A stretch of DNA of 64,000 nucleotides from Scedosporium boydii (Eukaryota > Ascomycota > Sordariomycetes > Microascales > Microascaceae): positions 124,001-188,000 of the forward strand of contig NJFT01000009.1 of the NCBI GenBank assembly GCA_002221725.1, read 5' to 3'. How positions within the stretch are numbered: position 1 is the first letter of the stretch; the number at the start of each line of letters is the position of its first letter. The position numbers and the translations under genes were made by a program. The notes under the pieces are model-generated. The model saw only the letters and a list, made by a program, of their open reading frames with translations. It was not told the DNA's origin and made no database searches. This document shows, piece by piece, positions 45,697-58,384 of the stretch.

Positions 45697-48600
45697 ATCC
45701 GTGAAGTTTAGGTTGAAAGACAACAGCGCATTGATGTGTTCGTCGCGTGGTTGTGGTCCCCAACTTCCCAACGTACGTAAGGAATTCGTACACCCACTGT
45801 AAATCGATCCTCGCATTGCCCCCTTCCCCAATTTGAGAATGGCGGCTTACGACGACGCTAACGTTCAAGGTAGTGAAAGGAAATGCAACATAGTGAGACA
45901 ACTCTCTGCCAAGGAACAATTTCCGCCTGCCCCGCTTCTCTGGCAGCAGGGCTGAGTCGAGCCAGCCAACAGCGTGCGTGTGTCGGAGGACGGAGTTAAG
46001 GCCATCCGATTCTGCTCACCTAGACTTGTTCTCCGCCTGGCGACCCTGATGCCCGGCTCCACTACCGAGCGCTGCGAAAGACCATTCGGGGTTAACGATG
46101 AACCCCAGTAGAATCTATCTCTGGACAGGCGATGTCGATTCGACCGACATATCCCCGGTTGCAGGGTCCTGTTCTTCCCAAAAGGGCTAATGCTACTAGC
46201 ATGGCTATGCCCAGCTCGTTCGTCCTTCATGACCCTTGGCTCCGACCGGGATGAACCTCTTCATCATGATTGAGGTAAGTACGATGTACACTACTCACGT
46301 CGTGCAGTACTTCTTTATCGCAGAAAACCTGCCGCACGTCATAATTCGGTTCCGAGTTGGAGCTGTTCCAAGGTTATGTCTATCAATGTGAGGCAGCATC
46401 TTGTCCGGTTCAGAGATAGTTTAATACTCTGTACAGGGAAGCTGTTTGCGTTTGATATTGAAATTCATAGATGGTTCTACGAAGTTGACAGACCCAACAA
46501 CACCACGCACAGCGCTGAGTCTTAATCCCTACTCTGCTGCACAAGGGGTCTTGTGATGATGAAGCCCTCTGGGCCGCCTCCAGACAGGAGTACCTTCCCG
46601 AGCGCAGTTCTGTCATCGCCGTGATCCCAAATCCAAAAAAGCACCTGAAACAAAGGTCCCTTTGATGATCGGGTACACTTATTAGGGTTAATTGCACTTT
46701 CGTTCGGGAGAGGCTCAGATCACTGTTCTTGGATATGGCGACCGACGTTCATGTACTGCCACCCGCCCCTCCATTCTCCATACGTACCAAATCAAACCAA
46801 ACAAACCAAGCCCAATGGCAGCTTGAGTTTATAATAGTGCAGTTGTACTTCGTAGTGGAGGGTTAGAAACTGAAATGACAAAGCCGTGACTCGGTTCTAA
46901 GATTAGAACACCATCAGCAACACGAACACAATGAACGCATCAATGTGGAATTGCGGCGTGCCCTGCATACTAGATTGCTGGAATGGGATGTGCAGCCATC
47001 GTCAGAGCCTAAGGCAACGGTAAGTTGGATGGTTCCCGCGAATGCACCACCCTCTACCATCTGTCACAAGCCATCTACGAAGTAGTGGATCTTTATGAAA
47101 ACCAGGACTCCTTTTGCTACCGACATCCGTGACTGAGCGAATACGGCTCACAATGCCCAAATACTAGGCTGCAGCACCATGGCGGTGGTCTGCGGTTACA
47201 TGTCTGTTTATAAGGGGGCTTCTGGGGCTTCTCCCCAACCCCATAATCTTGATGGCTAGAAGGGCATCTCTCTAGATCACCCTGGCGTCACTAATTCTAA
47301 AGGCAGAATGTCTATGAAAGCCTTGTTTTACAAGTTTTCATGTTCATACCCAGGTTCGACCAATGCGATACGAATATAATAATAGATCAATGTATCCCAT
47401 GTTCGGACTGATCTTAGATCCTCGAATCGGGAGGGCTTAACAATCTACGAAGTAAAAGACATCAATCAGAAGGAGTAGGCGTCTTCGAACTGTAGTCACT
47501 AAACGGGTAACCAAGATCCAGCGTCTACCTGGCAGCAATGAAAACTTGGGCAGGCAAACTTGTCCCATGTACGTGGTGTCTCCGGATACACTTTTACCGG
47601 GAGGGTCCCATAAGACGAGATCAACGTCACACAGCATCCCGTCACCGTAGGAGATAATCGACACCGATGCTCCGCGGTAATGGTCTGTCGAAGTAACCCA
47701 ACAATACAGGTGGTGTCAGGATAGAAGAGTGAGGTTAAGTGGTAACCCGCGTTAGGTTACGTGCTCCGTACACATTCCAAATGTGCAATGTTTGTAGGAT
47801 GCGTCCGCGAATTTGTTGATGAGACCGAATCTGTTGAAGTGTTTATCATTGTGGATATGACGACCATTCCAAATGCATTAGATATTTGACTTCGTAGATT
47901 TGATCATCGCAGCCCAAGTAGTCATGGGGAGGGGGTTCAAGTCCAGTCCTGACCTCGATCGAACGGCACGATTCATACCGAGGGATTATTTGTAAATGCA
48001 TGAGGCCACTTTTCAATCCAAGCCAATGTCCTCTCATATTGCCAACGTCTGTCGGGTCGAATACGTGGTCGATATGTATGTAACATTGATCAATCGATGC
48101 TCCCGGGCAGTGCCTCAATGTGCCGCAATAACTTCCAAATCGCATTACGTCCGTAAGCTCGCGGTCTTCTGGAAGCACATGAAGATGGGCGGATAACAAA
48201 TCTCCAAGTCCTCGCCGACATCGCCTGGCTGGCTGGCTGTAACTGGTCATCCAAGGGTTCTCATCCTCTGAAACGCTTCCCGCCCGCCCGCGAAGGAACC
48301 CCCCTGCCCCTATTCCCAATTCACACTCTTCGCTGTGATTGTCGGCATGAGGGAGAGTTTGTGTGGAGATTTGCGTTTCTCCAAACGTCCCTTTGGTAAT
48401 TAATATCACATGCAGTCCCCTCATCAATGTCACAAGATGGAAGCCGCTCGCGGATGTTGCATCAAATCAAAATGGGAAACCAGTCCTTCGTAGTTTACTT
48501 CGTAATGATGAGTCGGAAAATTAGAGGGGCTATATCGGGCGAGGCAGAAAACCTCCCGAGTCCCAGAGAGGCACTTATACTTCCAGGGTACCTTTGGAAC

Positions 48601-50588
48601 GTGATCCGTCTGTGCTCCCGCCTGGCTGGGCTCTCCCACTTTGTACTCTAATACCTTGGTATTATCCTGGCCCTGCTGTAGGCACACCCCCCGTACAAAC
48701 AACGCACAAATCACAAACCCCACCCCTCCCCCCATCTTTTGCGCAAGGAAACACACCCACAACAATTGATCAATTCCGCTCCTGGTCCTGTTCTTGGTTC
48801 ATCTGGCCAGATTCAACCTCCTTCGTACTTCGTCCTGCCTGCCGCTTCGCTGACAGTTGGACGTTGGCGCTGCGCTCCTTGATAGTAGCGCATGCAGCAT
48901 TGATCGACGCCGTGGTGCTGCATAACTCCAGCTTAATGCTCACCACCACCACCACCATGATCAGTCGGGCGCACAACATGTACTGTGCTTCGTTCTACCT
49001 ACGGAGAAGATCATCTCTCGGCAACCAACTCCCATCCATCCTTTCCATTTAAATTGAGACTTTCATTGCATGTCCCGGGCTGCCTGACCCAGAAGACATG
49101 CATGACAAAGCCCTGACAGGATTTGCATTTGCCGCCAGTGTGGTACAGCCCTCCGACACACAGCCAGAAAGGTGCTGCCGTCTTGTGTCGTGATGGGATG
49201 TGACGTCGCCCAATCTGGTGGGTGCTCCGCCCCAGCCGGGATGGTGTTCTTGCCCAGCGCCTGTGTAACCCTTGTCGGCGCTTCTGTAAGGACATCAATT
49301 CATCACATCACGGGAAGGGCGGACAGCGAGATTGACAACCCACGGCTGGCCGTCGTAGGCAGTTTTTTGTACTCTAGGAGAAGCATGAGGGTGGTCGAAT
49401 GGGACCTTTTGCTCCCAGTTTCTTTCCCGCCCGACTCAGATATTGATAAAGTATCAATTCGGAGCAGGCTCTCACGATATTGAAAACTAAAACCCCCCTC
49501 GTTGATTATTTGGTCCAAGTTACAAGGTGCGGAGGTAAATGTCATGTGCGAGCTGCACGGCCACCAAATCTAGGTACTTGGTCGCCAACGTGTCCGTCAT
49601 TTTCATGCTCAGTCGGCCGCACATGTCCGCAGGTACAGTAGCACCAGAGCCATGAGGCTGGGAGTGATCGTAATATCACCACGCCCAAATGGTCCTGTCT
49701 GCCATGTTGATGCCTTTTGCTCCCTCGTGTTTCACGTTTTCCACGTGCATCCATTCCCCTTTATGAAATAATATACAGGGTAGACTCGTGGAATTTAGTC
49801 TCATTCGGAACCGAAGAACTGGCTGATCAACAATCATTGATGGCACCGCCCACACCAAGGACGCTAAAATGCCCGCCTCAAAGGACCCCAACCGATGCTA
49901 TCGCAGTGATCCCCTGATCTTCCAGTTTTAGTATACGAAGTAGTTATCGTTCGTCCTCCAATTGATCAATACCCAGCCCGAAGCTCCACGACATGTCACC
50001 TGAGTTCCTCAGTGCATAAAGGCCCCCAACTACGTTCAATTATAGAATTTTTTGCCCCCCGACGAACCACCTCATAGCGCCGCCATCTTGATAGTATTAA
50101 ATATCATTCGGTCTTACATCTTACTTGCAGTTGGGCAGTGGAGGACGGATGGTTCTTTTCCGTGCAATGTGCGTCTCGCTGGCTGTACACTCCCCCATCC
50201 GCTACTTCTTAGTTCTCACGCAACCACTGCAAGAGCATCAAAATCAACTATTGTATTTAGTCTTCATTTTTATTTTCTCCCTTTCCCCTCCTCTCCGCCT
50301 CTTGTAGTTATTATTATCGTTGTTATTTTTGCCCACTTCTTCTCCGTCTTTTATTAGCAACGTCAAGGTCGAGCCGGTATTTGGGGGGATAAGCGTTGCA
50401 TGCCCGTACATGTCGGAGTGGTCTCATTTCCACCCTCCCGCCCAACCAACATGAGCATCAATCTGCCGCACAAGAGTAGGACACGACATGAGATGACAAG
50501 ACGAATTGAAGTCCTAGAAGGGCGGATCTTGTTCTTTCTTTTTGTTCTACACTGCCCTCCTGATCACGGAGACTTGTACCACCGGTGA

Positions 50589-50606
50589 CCTACGCCTACG
50601 CCTACG
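50589..50606 (+). repeat. CCTACG x3
   Basis: Three perfect head-to-tail copies of the hexamer CCTACG followed by CCTGCC. Confidence 0.9.
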
Positions 50607-51909
50607 CCTGCCTTCACCCCTTTTTGGTGTAACAAAGTGTTGGCTGTTGGTCGGTCATCGATCCATGGCCACTGTGGATATTCGGTACTTCCCGCCCCAT
50701 AAGGCGGAGACGACAAGTGTCTGGACTTGTGTGGAAGGGGGTGGGGTCGTGTCCACGCAAAAGGAGGAAAGTAATAGAAATAGTAGTAGTAACATGAAGT
50801 CTATTGTTGGGTCAACGACTCTCTTCGATCTTAGTATACCAAATGCTCGAGCTGTCTATTCCAAATGCGGTTCCATCAAAAGTGTAAGATTGATGGGTTC
50901 AAATCGCTAGTACAAGTGTATGTACAATCACTTCAGCCCGCTCGATAAATCAATGTAATTGTTCATCATTGATGTTCCATTGTTGCCTGATCAATATCCG
51001 TTCAACTATTAGTTCACGGTTCGTTTTTCGAGATGGGCACTCCTCTGTATGCTCACTAATACTTCTCCGTGTTTCCACCACTTCAAGGACCTAAGCGCTG
51101 CCTTGACAAGGGAAGAAACCCGTGTCAGAGAAAATCAAATTAGACCCAAGACTCTCGGAACCGAGAATCCAGCAATCAACCCGAGCTCTGGAGGGGTCCA
51201 GCCGAGCAATGGAAAATCATCCTGTATACAGTTTCCGGTTGATTCACGTAGTATTACAGCTGGGGTCATTGTTATTTCATTGACGACAAAAATGCTAGAT
51301 TTCCTTCTATTTTCCCACCACGGTGGAGACGCCACTAGACAAGAGAGATACGGCAGGTCAATAAGAGTCTCAATCAAGATTCGCTATTCATAGATCCAAA
51401 ATGCCTCCACCCCAGTCCTCCCGGATATATTTTTACCGTCCCGTGGGCTTGGTTGCCCACCATCCCCCGCCAAAGTGGTCACAATCCGGACCCCAAACTG
51501 CAAAGCTGCGCAGAGCTGTGCAGAGGCGTACGGCGCTGCTAAAGATAGGGAAACGAATATTAAAGCAAAGAAATTAACTCCCAGGACACCACCGGTGTAT
51601 GTATATCATCAAGACCATATAGAGCCACCCAAACTTAGAAACCCCCCTATCCTATCCAATAGATCCATCCGATGTGTTGCGCTGTAAACCACTGAGGCTT
51701 TCGGCCCCTCCCATGAACGCCAGTGCAGAAACCAGAAACCAAGAAACTAGTCATCAGGGATAATCCAAATAGATTAGCGGAAAAGAAAATGATCGAGAAG
51801 AGAGAGTCGAGGAAGTCGGCGCAAAGAGTAGATTAATAAAAGCCGAAGAAGCCAGAGGCAGAAAGCACCGTCGACCGCGGTTTAATTCGTCAGCGCTGGG
51901 TCCTGTAAT

Positions 51910-53497
51910 TTACCGCATGTCATCCGCGAGAGAGGAGACAGATGGTGACCTAGTCATCGGTTGGCCGACATCGTCTGACGCGTTCCTCTTCTTGCATTTG
52001 CCTTGGAGCAGATGTCCGTTCCGCGCCGTCGTTCTCGTAAACTCGGCCCCACAGTTGGGGCAGGTCGCCTTAGCTGCTTGACCCGATTTCTCGCGCTGGT
52101 GTCGCAATAGGTTGCTAAACGTCGAAAACTGTCGCCCGTTGCAGCCATGCTCCCAGCACTGCGGTTTTGGTCTGGTCTGTACCACTCTGACCTGGCCCGC
52201 TTCGTGTCCCGTCACAGGAAGGCTATTTGGCGGCATGCTCTGTGCCATGGAGTACATGAGGTTCGACTCGCTTCCTGTCGAGTACGAATTCGAACGCGGA
52301 TGGCTGTTTATATGATCAAAAAACAAACGTTAGGAGTCAAGCTTCGTAGTCTTCATCGAAAGGGCGACCGGCCTACCTATAGTTCGAGTCTGGCGCTTGT
52401 AGTGTTGCAGGGTACGCCATTGGCATGGTGTAAGCGGGTTGCCTTTGAGCCACGGTCAGCACACGTAAATTGATTACCCGAGCCGTCTTAGAACTTACAG
52501 TGGTTGATGGGGTAGAGACGACGCGTACATCGGCACGTTTGACAAACCGGCCGGGTCTTGCTCCGGAAGTTGTTGAGAGTAGGGGGATAGGTAGCTCTGG
52601 CTGGGAACAGTGTTGGCGGGTTCGGCCAGCAGCGAGATAGGTGCCATGGAGGAGGTGTAGATGGGCATGTTAAGGGCAGAGGAAGAATCTGGAACATAGG
52701 AGTTGCTGTTCGACCTCCTGAACCGGGAGGCGGACTTATTGTCCCTCCGCACTTGGTCCATTTGTCTCTTTAGTTCTCGCTGTTCAGGAGTCAATGTAGA
52801 ATGGCCCTGCGGGCTTCCTGTCCGAGATCTCGATCGGACAGTCGCAGCAAACTCTGCTTCGGCGCTGGAACCTAGAGCAAGGTCGTGTGGGAGGAAGTTT
52901 GCTGGGGTACTGTTTGGGCTCGTTGACATCACGGCTGGCCAAGGGTAAGAGTTTTGCTTGCCCATCGCGAATGTAGAATCAAGTGGGAAAGTGGCAGTTC
53001 TGCAGGGTAAGGTTAGCGCGAAAATCCGCGTCACCGAGACGACGAGAAAGGTATTCGGCAGTGCGCAGAGGGATTTCATGATGGGAGGGCTGAAAGACGT
53101 ACCTCATCAACCCCGCAGTAGCTGTGGGGTCTGTTATCGTGGGGTCTACAGCCGTCGGGTCCTGTTCGGTCCACTCGCTACTAAGGATCCCGGGTGACAA
53201 GCCAGGAAAAGGAGAGTAGTTGTTGGGGAGAGAGGTAGAGAGGTAGTTGGAGGGGATAGGGCTGAGGTAGGGGGCGGAAGACGTCGAAGAAGAAGCCGAA
53301 GAAGTTGACTGGGAGGTCAGGCAAGGGCTCGAAAGCGGTTGACTAGCAGGGGAGTCGAAGTATTGTTGTTGAAAGTAACTCTCGCTGCAGTTGCTCACAA
53401 CGGTTCCAGCCCTGGATCTAACCTGGCGTGAACCAGAGTCGTCGCAACCGTGATCGAAAAATCCAGAGTCCAGGATGGTTGGTGCAGGAGATGGCAT
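51910..53497 (-). CDS. C2H2-like zinc-finger protein (putative transcription factor)
   Basis: Four exons, 53497-53103, 52999-52499, 52442-52377 (only 66 nt) and 52303-51910, are separated by introns of 103, 56 and 73 nt, all with good donors, branch sites and in-frame joins. They give 451 residues. The start is the ATG at 53497 ([17 protein letters not shown]); the frame above has only a TTG. Residues 1-320 are Ser/Pro/Tyr-rich and probably disordered, with a charged segment [20 protein letters not shown]. Two adjacent fingers follow: Cys370, Cys375 and His389 with no second His, then Cys402, Cys405, His418 and Cys424 (C2HC). Fingers of this fungal type usually bind DNA. The target genes are unknown. 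An exceptionally long non-coding stretch lies upstream, as is common for developmental regulators. Confidence 0.92.
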
Positions 53498-55448
53498 ATC
53501 GACAGACGTCAGTTGATACAAATGCTGGTGGGTACCTCAGCTATGAGTGATGGTCCACCGACGACCAGGATCGTATTCCTTTTTGCTTTCCCCCGCTTCC
53601 TTTCACGTTATTCTGCACGTGTGGACTAATGAGGCGGCGAATGGAAGCGCATAGAGGGTATTTAGGGAGGATGCCGTCAACACTAGTGCTTGGTGAGAGT
53701 GAGCTGGGAGTTGGATATACGTGAAGAGGTGGAACAACAGTGTTGGGCGATGTGTAAGTGTGTCGATTAGTGAAGGGACGGGGCAGTCGACGATGACGAT
53801 GAGGTGGGTGATGGGTCCAGACTTATAGAAACTGGTCCGAGCAGATTTGATAGTTTGCGAAAGAGGGACTACTTGTATGATGGTCCAGGGGTGGTTCTGT
53901 ATAAGAGCGGGAGACGAAACAGCAGATAAGGCGGGAAATCCCAGTTGAGCTTCACGCGCGAGCCTTTTGTAGGAATCAAGCAAGCTCACTCCTAAGATCT
54001 CAGCCTCGAAGGAGAGACTTCGTGTAGTTTGAAGTCCCTGGAGGATGTCGGCATCTTATAATTGGCAAGGGGCGGTACAGCTTGGGTGGAGGTACCGAGA
54101 ATCCTTCTAGGGCGAGGGCCTTGGACCGTGGACCGCATGGCAGACAGGGGAGGCACAGATCGATTGATAGGAGAGGACGAACATGATGTACAACACCATG
54201 TACTTGGCTCTGGGAGTTACTCGAAGGGGGTCAAGATTTGGGGTCAAACTAGTAGCCTACGGATATGGCACCCATGTACATACCCATACACTCACAACAC
54301 GCGGTGGTGCTGTGCGAGAGCGAGAAGACCACAAAGTCCAGAGCAGGAGAGGGGATCCCAGTTACATCGACTTACAAGCCCGGCCCCAACTGCCAAGCCC
54401 TTGATGATGGTTGCTAGTACCAGGGTACTTGGGGTACGGAGTACAAGCGTTGGACCTGGGGGAGTGCAAGAGGACTCGTGTCGTGTCGTGTGGTGCTACG
54501 ATTTACTAGGAGAAGAAGTAGTAATAGCTGACAGCCAGGCAAGAGGAAAGGACGAGAGGGTCTGGTCAAGGTACGTGAGAAAGTACGAAGTACACGAGAA
54601 GAAGTGTTACTTCGAAGGGTCAAGTCAATTTTGGCGTGGCTCCAGGGGAGGGTGTACACAATGCAGTGTGTCGAGGACTTGGGGGGGGTGGGGGAATGGC
54701 TCCGCAAGGTAAACGAGGAAGGAGGCGCGAGGGGGGGCGTGTGCGGAAGTGAGAGAGAGCACAGCTCAAGGTTTCCCGCCCAAGGGAAGGAAGGGGTGGG
54801 GGGGAGGGGTGAGGAAGAGAAGGCAAGAGGACCTGGGGCGTGTAACACTGCAACACAGGACTGGAATCGCCTCGCCTCGATCCCACTGATCCATTGATCA
54901 ATCTGATGCCACCCAAATCAGAGCAGTGTTGGGGAAATCTTCAGTTCTCATCTCTAGGATCAATATTATCTGGCCCTAAGTTATAAAATGGGAATGCTGT
55001 TGAGTGTTAGATTTAACGTACTTCGCTCTACAAACAGGACCGCATGTACATGTACTTAGTCGCCTCCGCAGAGGGGCAGTCAGTACTCCGTGGTGTCGAG
55101 CTCAAGCTACTCTAGCATCGGTCAATGAACTACGTACTGTCTGGGGACGGGTGTTGGATTGCACAGGCCGGGCCCGAGCCGGGCTTGATTCAATACCAAG
55201 AAATAATAGCACCCAGAGTCAAATGCAAAGAGGGGAGGAAAAAAAATTTCAAATGCAGGAGCTTCGACTCTTCGGTTCTGCAATGAGGCGTCTTCTTTAG
55301 TCCTCTCGGCCTAGGTCCATACCGGATTCGGATTCGGTGCCACCGGATTCAACGTCTAAAAGCGTCCTTGCCGGTGATCTACAAGCGAGGGAACAAAAAT
55401 ATCCCTATCGGCCGTTAGACTTTTAATGGACATGCACTCTCTCACTCC

Positions 55449-55472
55449 GCGACTGCGACTGTGACTGCGACT
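55449..55472 (+). repeat. GCGACT x4 (one GTGACT)
   Basis: Four head-to-tail hexamers, the third with a C-to-T change. Confidence 0.9.
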
Positions 55473-57537
55473 GCGGCGACATGTGGGCGGTGTCCTGAAG
55501 AGCGCGATACTCTCCACCTTGTCCCGTTTTCTGGGGCATCAATGTTCAATTTCAATGTCATTGATGGGGAGACGGCAATATCACGTCACGCACTCTCTCT
55601 CGGTCTCGCCCATTTCCGGACAATACATTGGCAGATGTCGGAAGGACAAGAGGGCGACTGAGAAAATAATTTCAGATCACTGCAGGCTGCAAATATGAAG
55701 TGGAGTGTATGCACTCTTAGTACCGTTTCATCCGTCATCACCGAGTCTACCCAGACGCACGGGTTGAGTCTGATGAAGCCAAGCCGTCCACAAATTCTCG
55801 AACGGGGAGGGAAGGGCTTGAAACGGGCGGGATGTCTGTTGGTGCTTAGAAATGGCCAAATCTGGTCCAATGTCGCTGCACGCCGTTCCTCCACATCATA
55901 ATACATGTGCCTCACGTTCCGTCGCCAGGAACCCGGCTCGAGAGATTATTTGTGTTCCCAGCTGAAGTACATTAGGATATTGGAGTAACACTACAGGCAG
56001 CATGGCTTGTCATGGCTTGTTGGCACATTTTAAACACAAGGACAGGAGTCAAGGATTGTGCAGGGGTTCCCATCGAGAAAGTTCCCTCCCCCTTCTCATT
56101 AGAGCATCAGGGCGGATAGTGACAGAGCACAATCGGAGAAAACCAGCGGCAGGGGCGGGCTAGGATGAGTCCGGTTGCGGTTGTCGCTGTATTATCCGCT
56201 TCTTCTCTCTTGACATTAGTGACTCAGTAAGAGAGCACAAAGCTCGATCCATTTAATCATTCGACATTTCTAGAGGCTGAAATTTGTCTCCAGACGCGAA
56301 ATTTGATGTCAAACCGCCTTATGCCCGGCCTCTTCCGCGCCGATTTCAACTAGGAAGCCGGGGTTGTCCGTTTGGTCCATTTGGGGATATGGGGAGAATA
56401 CTTCGTAGAATCTAGGGCCAGTCAATCTTTTCCAAATGGGAGCTAGCCACTGGGTCTGACTAAACCAAGTGATGCACTAGATCAACGATCGATTCAGGCG
56501 GAGAAAAATGAAGACGACAGAGACAAGCAACAGCCGTGCAACAAGCGCTCCCGGGGAGGGGCAGGATTAGCCTTTCTTGGCCACCTGGAAGGCCCATCTA
56601 CAAGTTTGCAGAGGTACTCAAGTCCAATACGAGTTTTCCTCTGCAGGAGAGGCTGAGATGGGGATTCTTTTTGGCCTTGGCTCCTCCGTTGCTGTTTCCC
56701 CCCTTCCCTCGTCCTGGTTTCTCATTCAAGCCCCCCTTTTGTCTGACCCCCAGACTGGCCGCGGCTGTGACGATGAAGACCCAAAAGACGCGCGGGTGTA
56801 GGCCAAACGGGCGGTCACAGGCGGGCAGGGCTATGTGGTACAGGTTCACCACTGGGTCATTCCCTCGCCCCTTAGACGGTTGTACAGGTACCATTATCTG
56901 TCCAGATGAAGGAAGATCCATCCATAAATGAGGATGTCAATTACCAATTTGCCCGAGCTGCGTTCCCATCCATCTGCAAGGTCCACATCACATCTTGCCA
57001 GCCGTTCGGTTGTCTCTGCCCAGAATTCGTCCGTGGTTGATTCAAGCCTCTGGAGCCGTCCACACTAGTAGACTCATGGAGGTCTTCAACTCTGCAGATT
57101 AGCCCGGCATTAGACTTCCCCGGTAAAATTACATTCACGGCCGTAGTGGACTCTCTGATGGCTCGATGCCCGACATCGATTGCATCTTGATCTGTTGCCA
57201 AATTTAGCAGGACACGCCATTGTCATCGCCATAACCATCGCCCCCCGTCCTCGTTCGTTTTGTTTTCGGCAGTGATAAGGCAGATTTTTGCCCAGTGAGA
57301 GAGGCGGAAGGCCAAGCATGAAACATCGTATGCACTGATGGATGGGTCCCCTAGACACGAGTTATTCGCGTGCCTTGCTGTGCCTCCGCTGTTTCATCCA
57401 AGTTGGCGGTGGCGCAGAGATGAGATGGCTTGTTTAACGAACTGGCATTGGTTGGCGAGAAAGACAGGCCGAGCGGGCGGCCGGACGGCTATGGTCACTC
57501 TGGGGAAAGACCGTTTCCGTCTGCAGGCATGGAAGCA

Positions 57538-58384
57538 TACGAAGTACTTCGTGGAAGCATCAAATGGAAGCATGGTCGAGAGGGATTAATTTTTTTTTCT
57601 TTTTTTTCTTTTGGGCCATCTCCCGCTTCAGTTATTCCGGGAAACATCAATGAAGTACACAGGTACTGTACATGACAGTTGCACAACCCACATTGTGTAC
57701 TTTCGTACTCCATCGATGCAAATCAGGTACGTAACAAGGGATGGCCAAGACAGAAGGTAGGTCCAACCCAGCCAAGACTAACTCGCAGAAGAAAAAGAAA
57801 ATGCCAGCATTCATTGTTGGCATTTTGGTTTTAGGGCAACTCTCTCTTACCGGCGCCCGCCAATGCCATCGGTGACAGGCATTGATTTCCTTTGCCCAAT
57901 GGGCACGCTGGAATCTCTCCCCGGTTACTACTCGGCGGGTTGAGGACAGAAGTTCCATTGCCGCGGGAAACTCTGAAGTTCGAGTCTAAGCCCCATAAGA
58001 TGATGCCCCACAACTTATCCCATTTGATATTGGCATTGTTCCAACCTAACCCACATTAACATTAACATTGAACGCACATCGATCAGGCGTCATCGACTTT
58101 TAATCACTGGTAATATGTCCATCCAGTCTCGCTGATAGCGCGGAGGCGTCCAAGGCTCTGCTAGCTGCAAAAACGGATAGTTATATGCCCCGACTGGCGC
58201 GGCGTTGCGGGCGCCCAATACCACCTCGTGGATCAGTGGAGACTACTTTCAAGCTAATGTCATCCATGTCCTGTCCACAGCCCATTGATTCAATCTGCTC
58301 ATCTGAAACCTTTGTTGTGCACATTGAAGTACGAAGTACAGTACCCACTGCTTTGCATTCTCAGTACACTACTGCTACGAAGTA
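57538..58384. repeat. Cluster of three TACGAAGTA copies
   Basis: Copies at 57538 (followed by CTTCGTGG, making a near-perfect palindrome), 58330 (followed by CAGTAC) and 58376, with partial TACTTTCGTACTCC at 57698. This and the 33015-33499 stretch are the densest parts of the family. Confidence 0.85.

Larger units (their letters stand above)
44378..51909. other. Gene-poor region between APC2 promoter and zinc-finger gene
   Basis: About 7.5 kb without a recognised gene. The longest ORF from a true ATG is 48424-47846 (minus, 192 codons) and matches no family I know. Exact copies of the 9-mer are at 45576, 46846, 47076, 47446, 48496 and 49934. A G11 run (45686-45696) and a triple CCTACG (50589-50606) are present. 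No tRNA-like cloverleaf was found. Confidence 0.6.

Noticed and set aside
50895..50915. GGTTCAAATC, matching a tRNA B-box
   Set aside because: No T-arm stem pairs around it, and no A-box or acceptor stem was found at the right distance.
53603..53989. 128-codon minus-strand ORF just upstream of the zinc-finger gene
   Set aside because: It starts at a GTG, has no domain, and lies where the leader or promoter of the gene is expected.
54062..54712. 216-codon plus-strand ORF
   Set aside because: Irregular composition, no domain, and no supporting splice or promoter context. ORFs of this length are expected by chance in GC-balanced deserts of this size.
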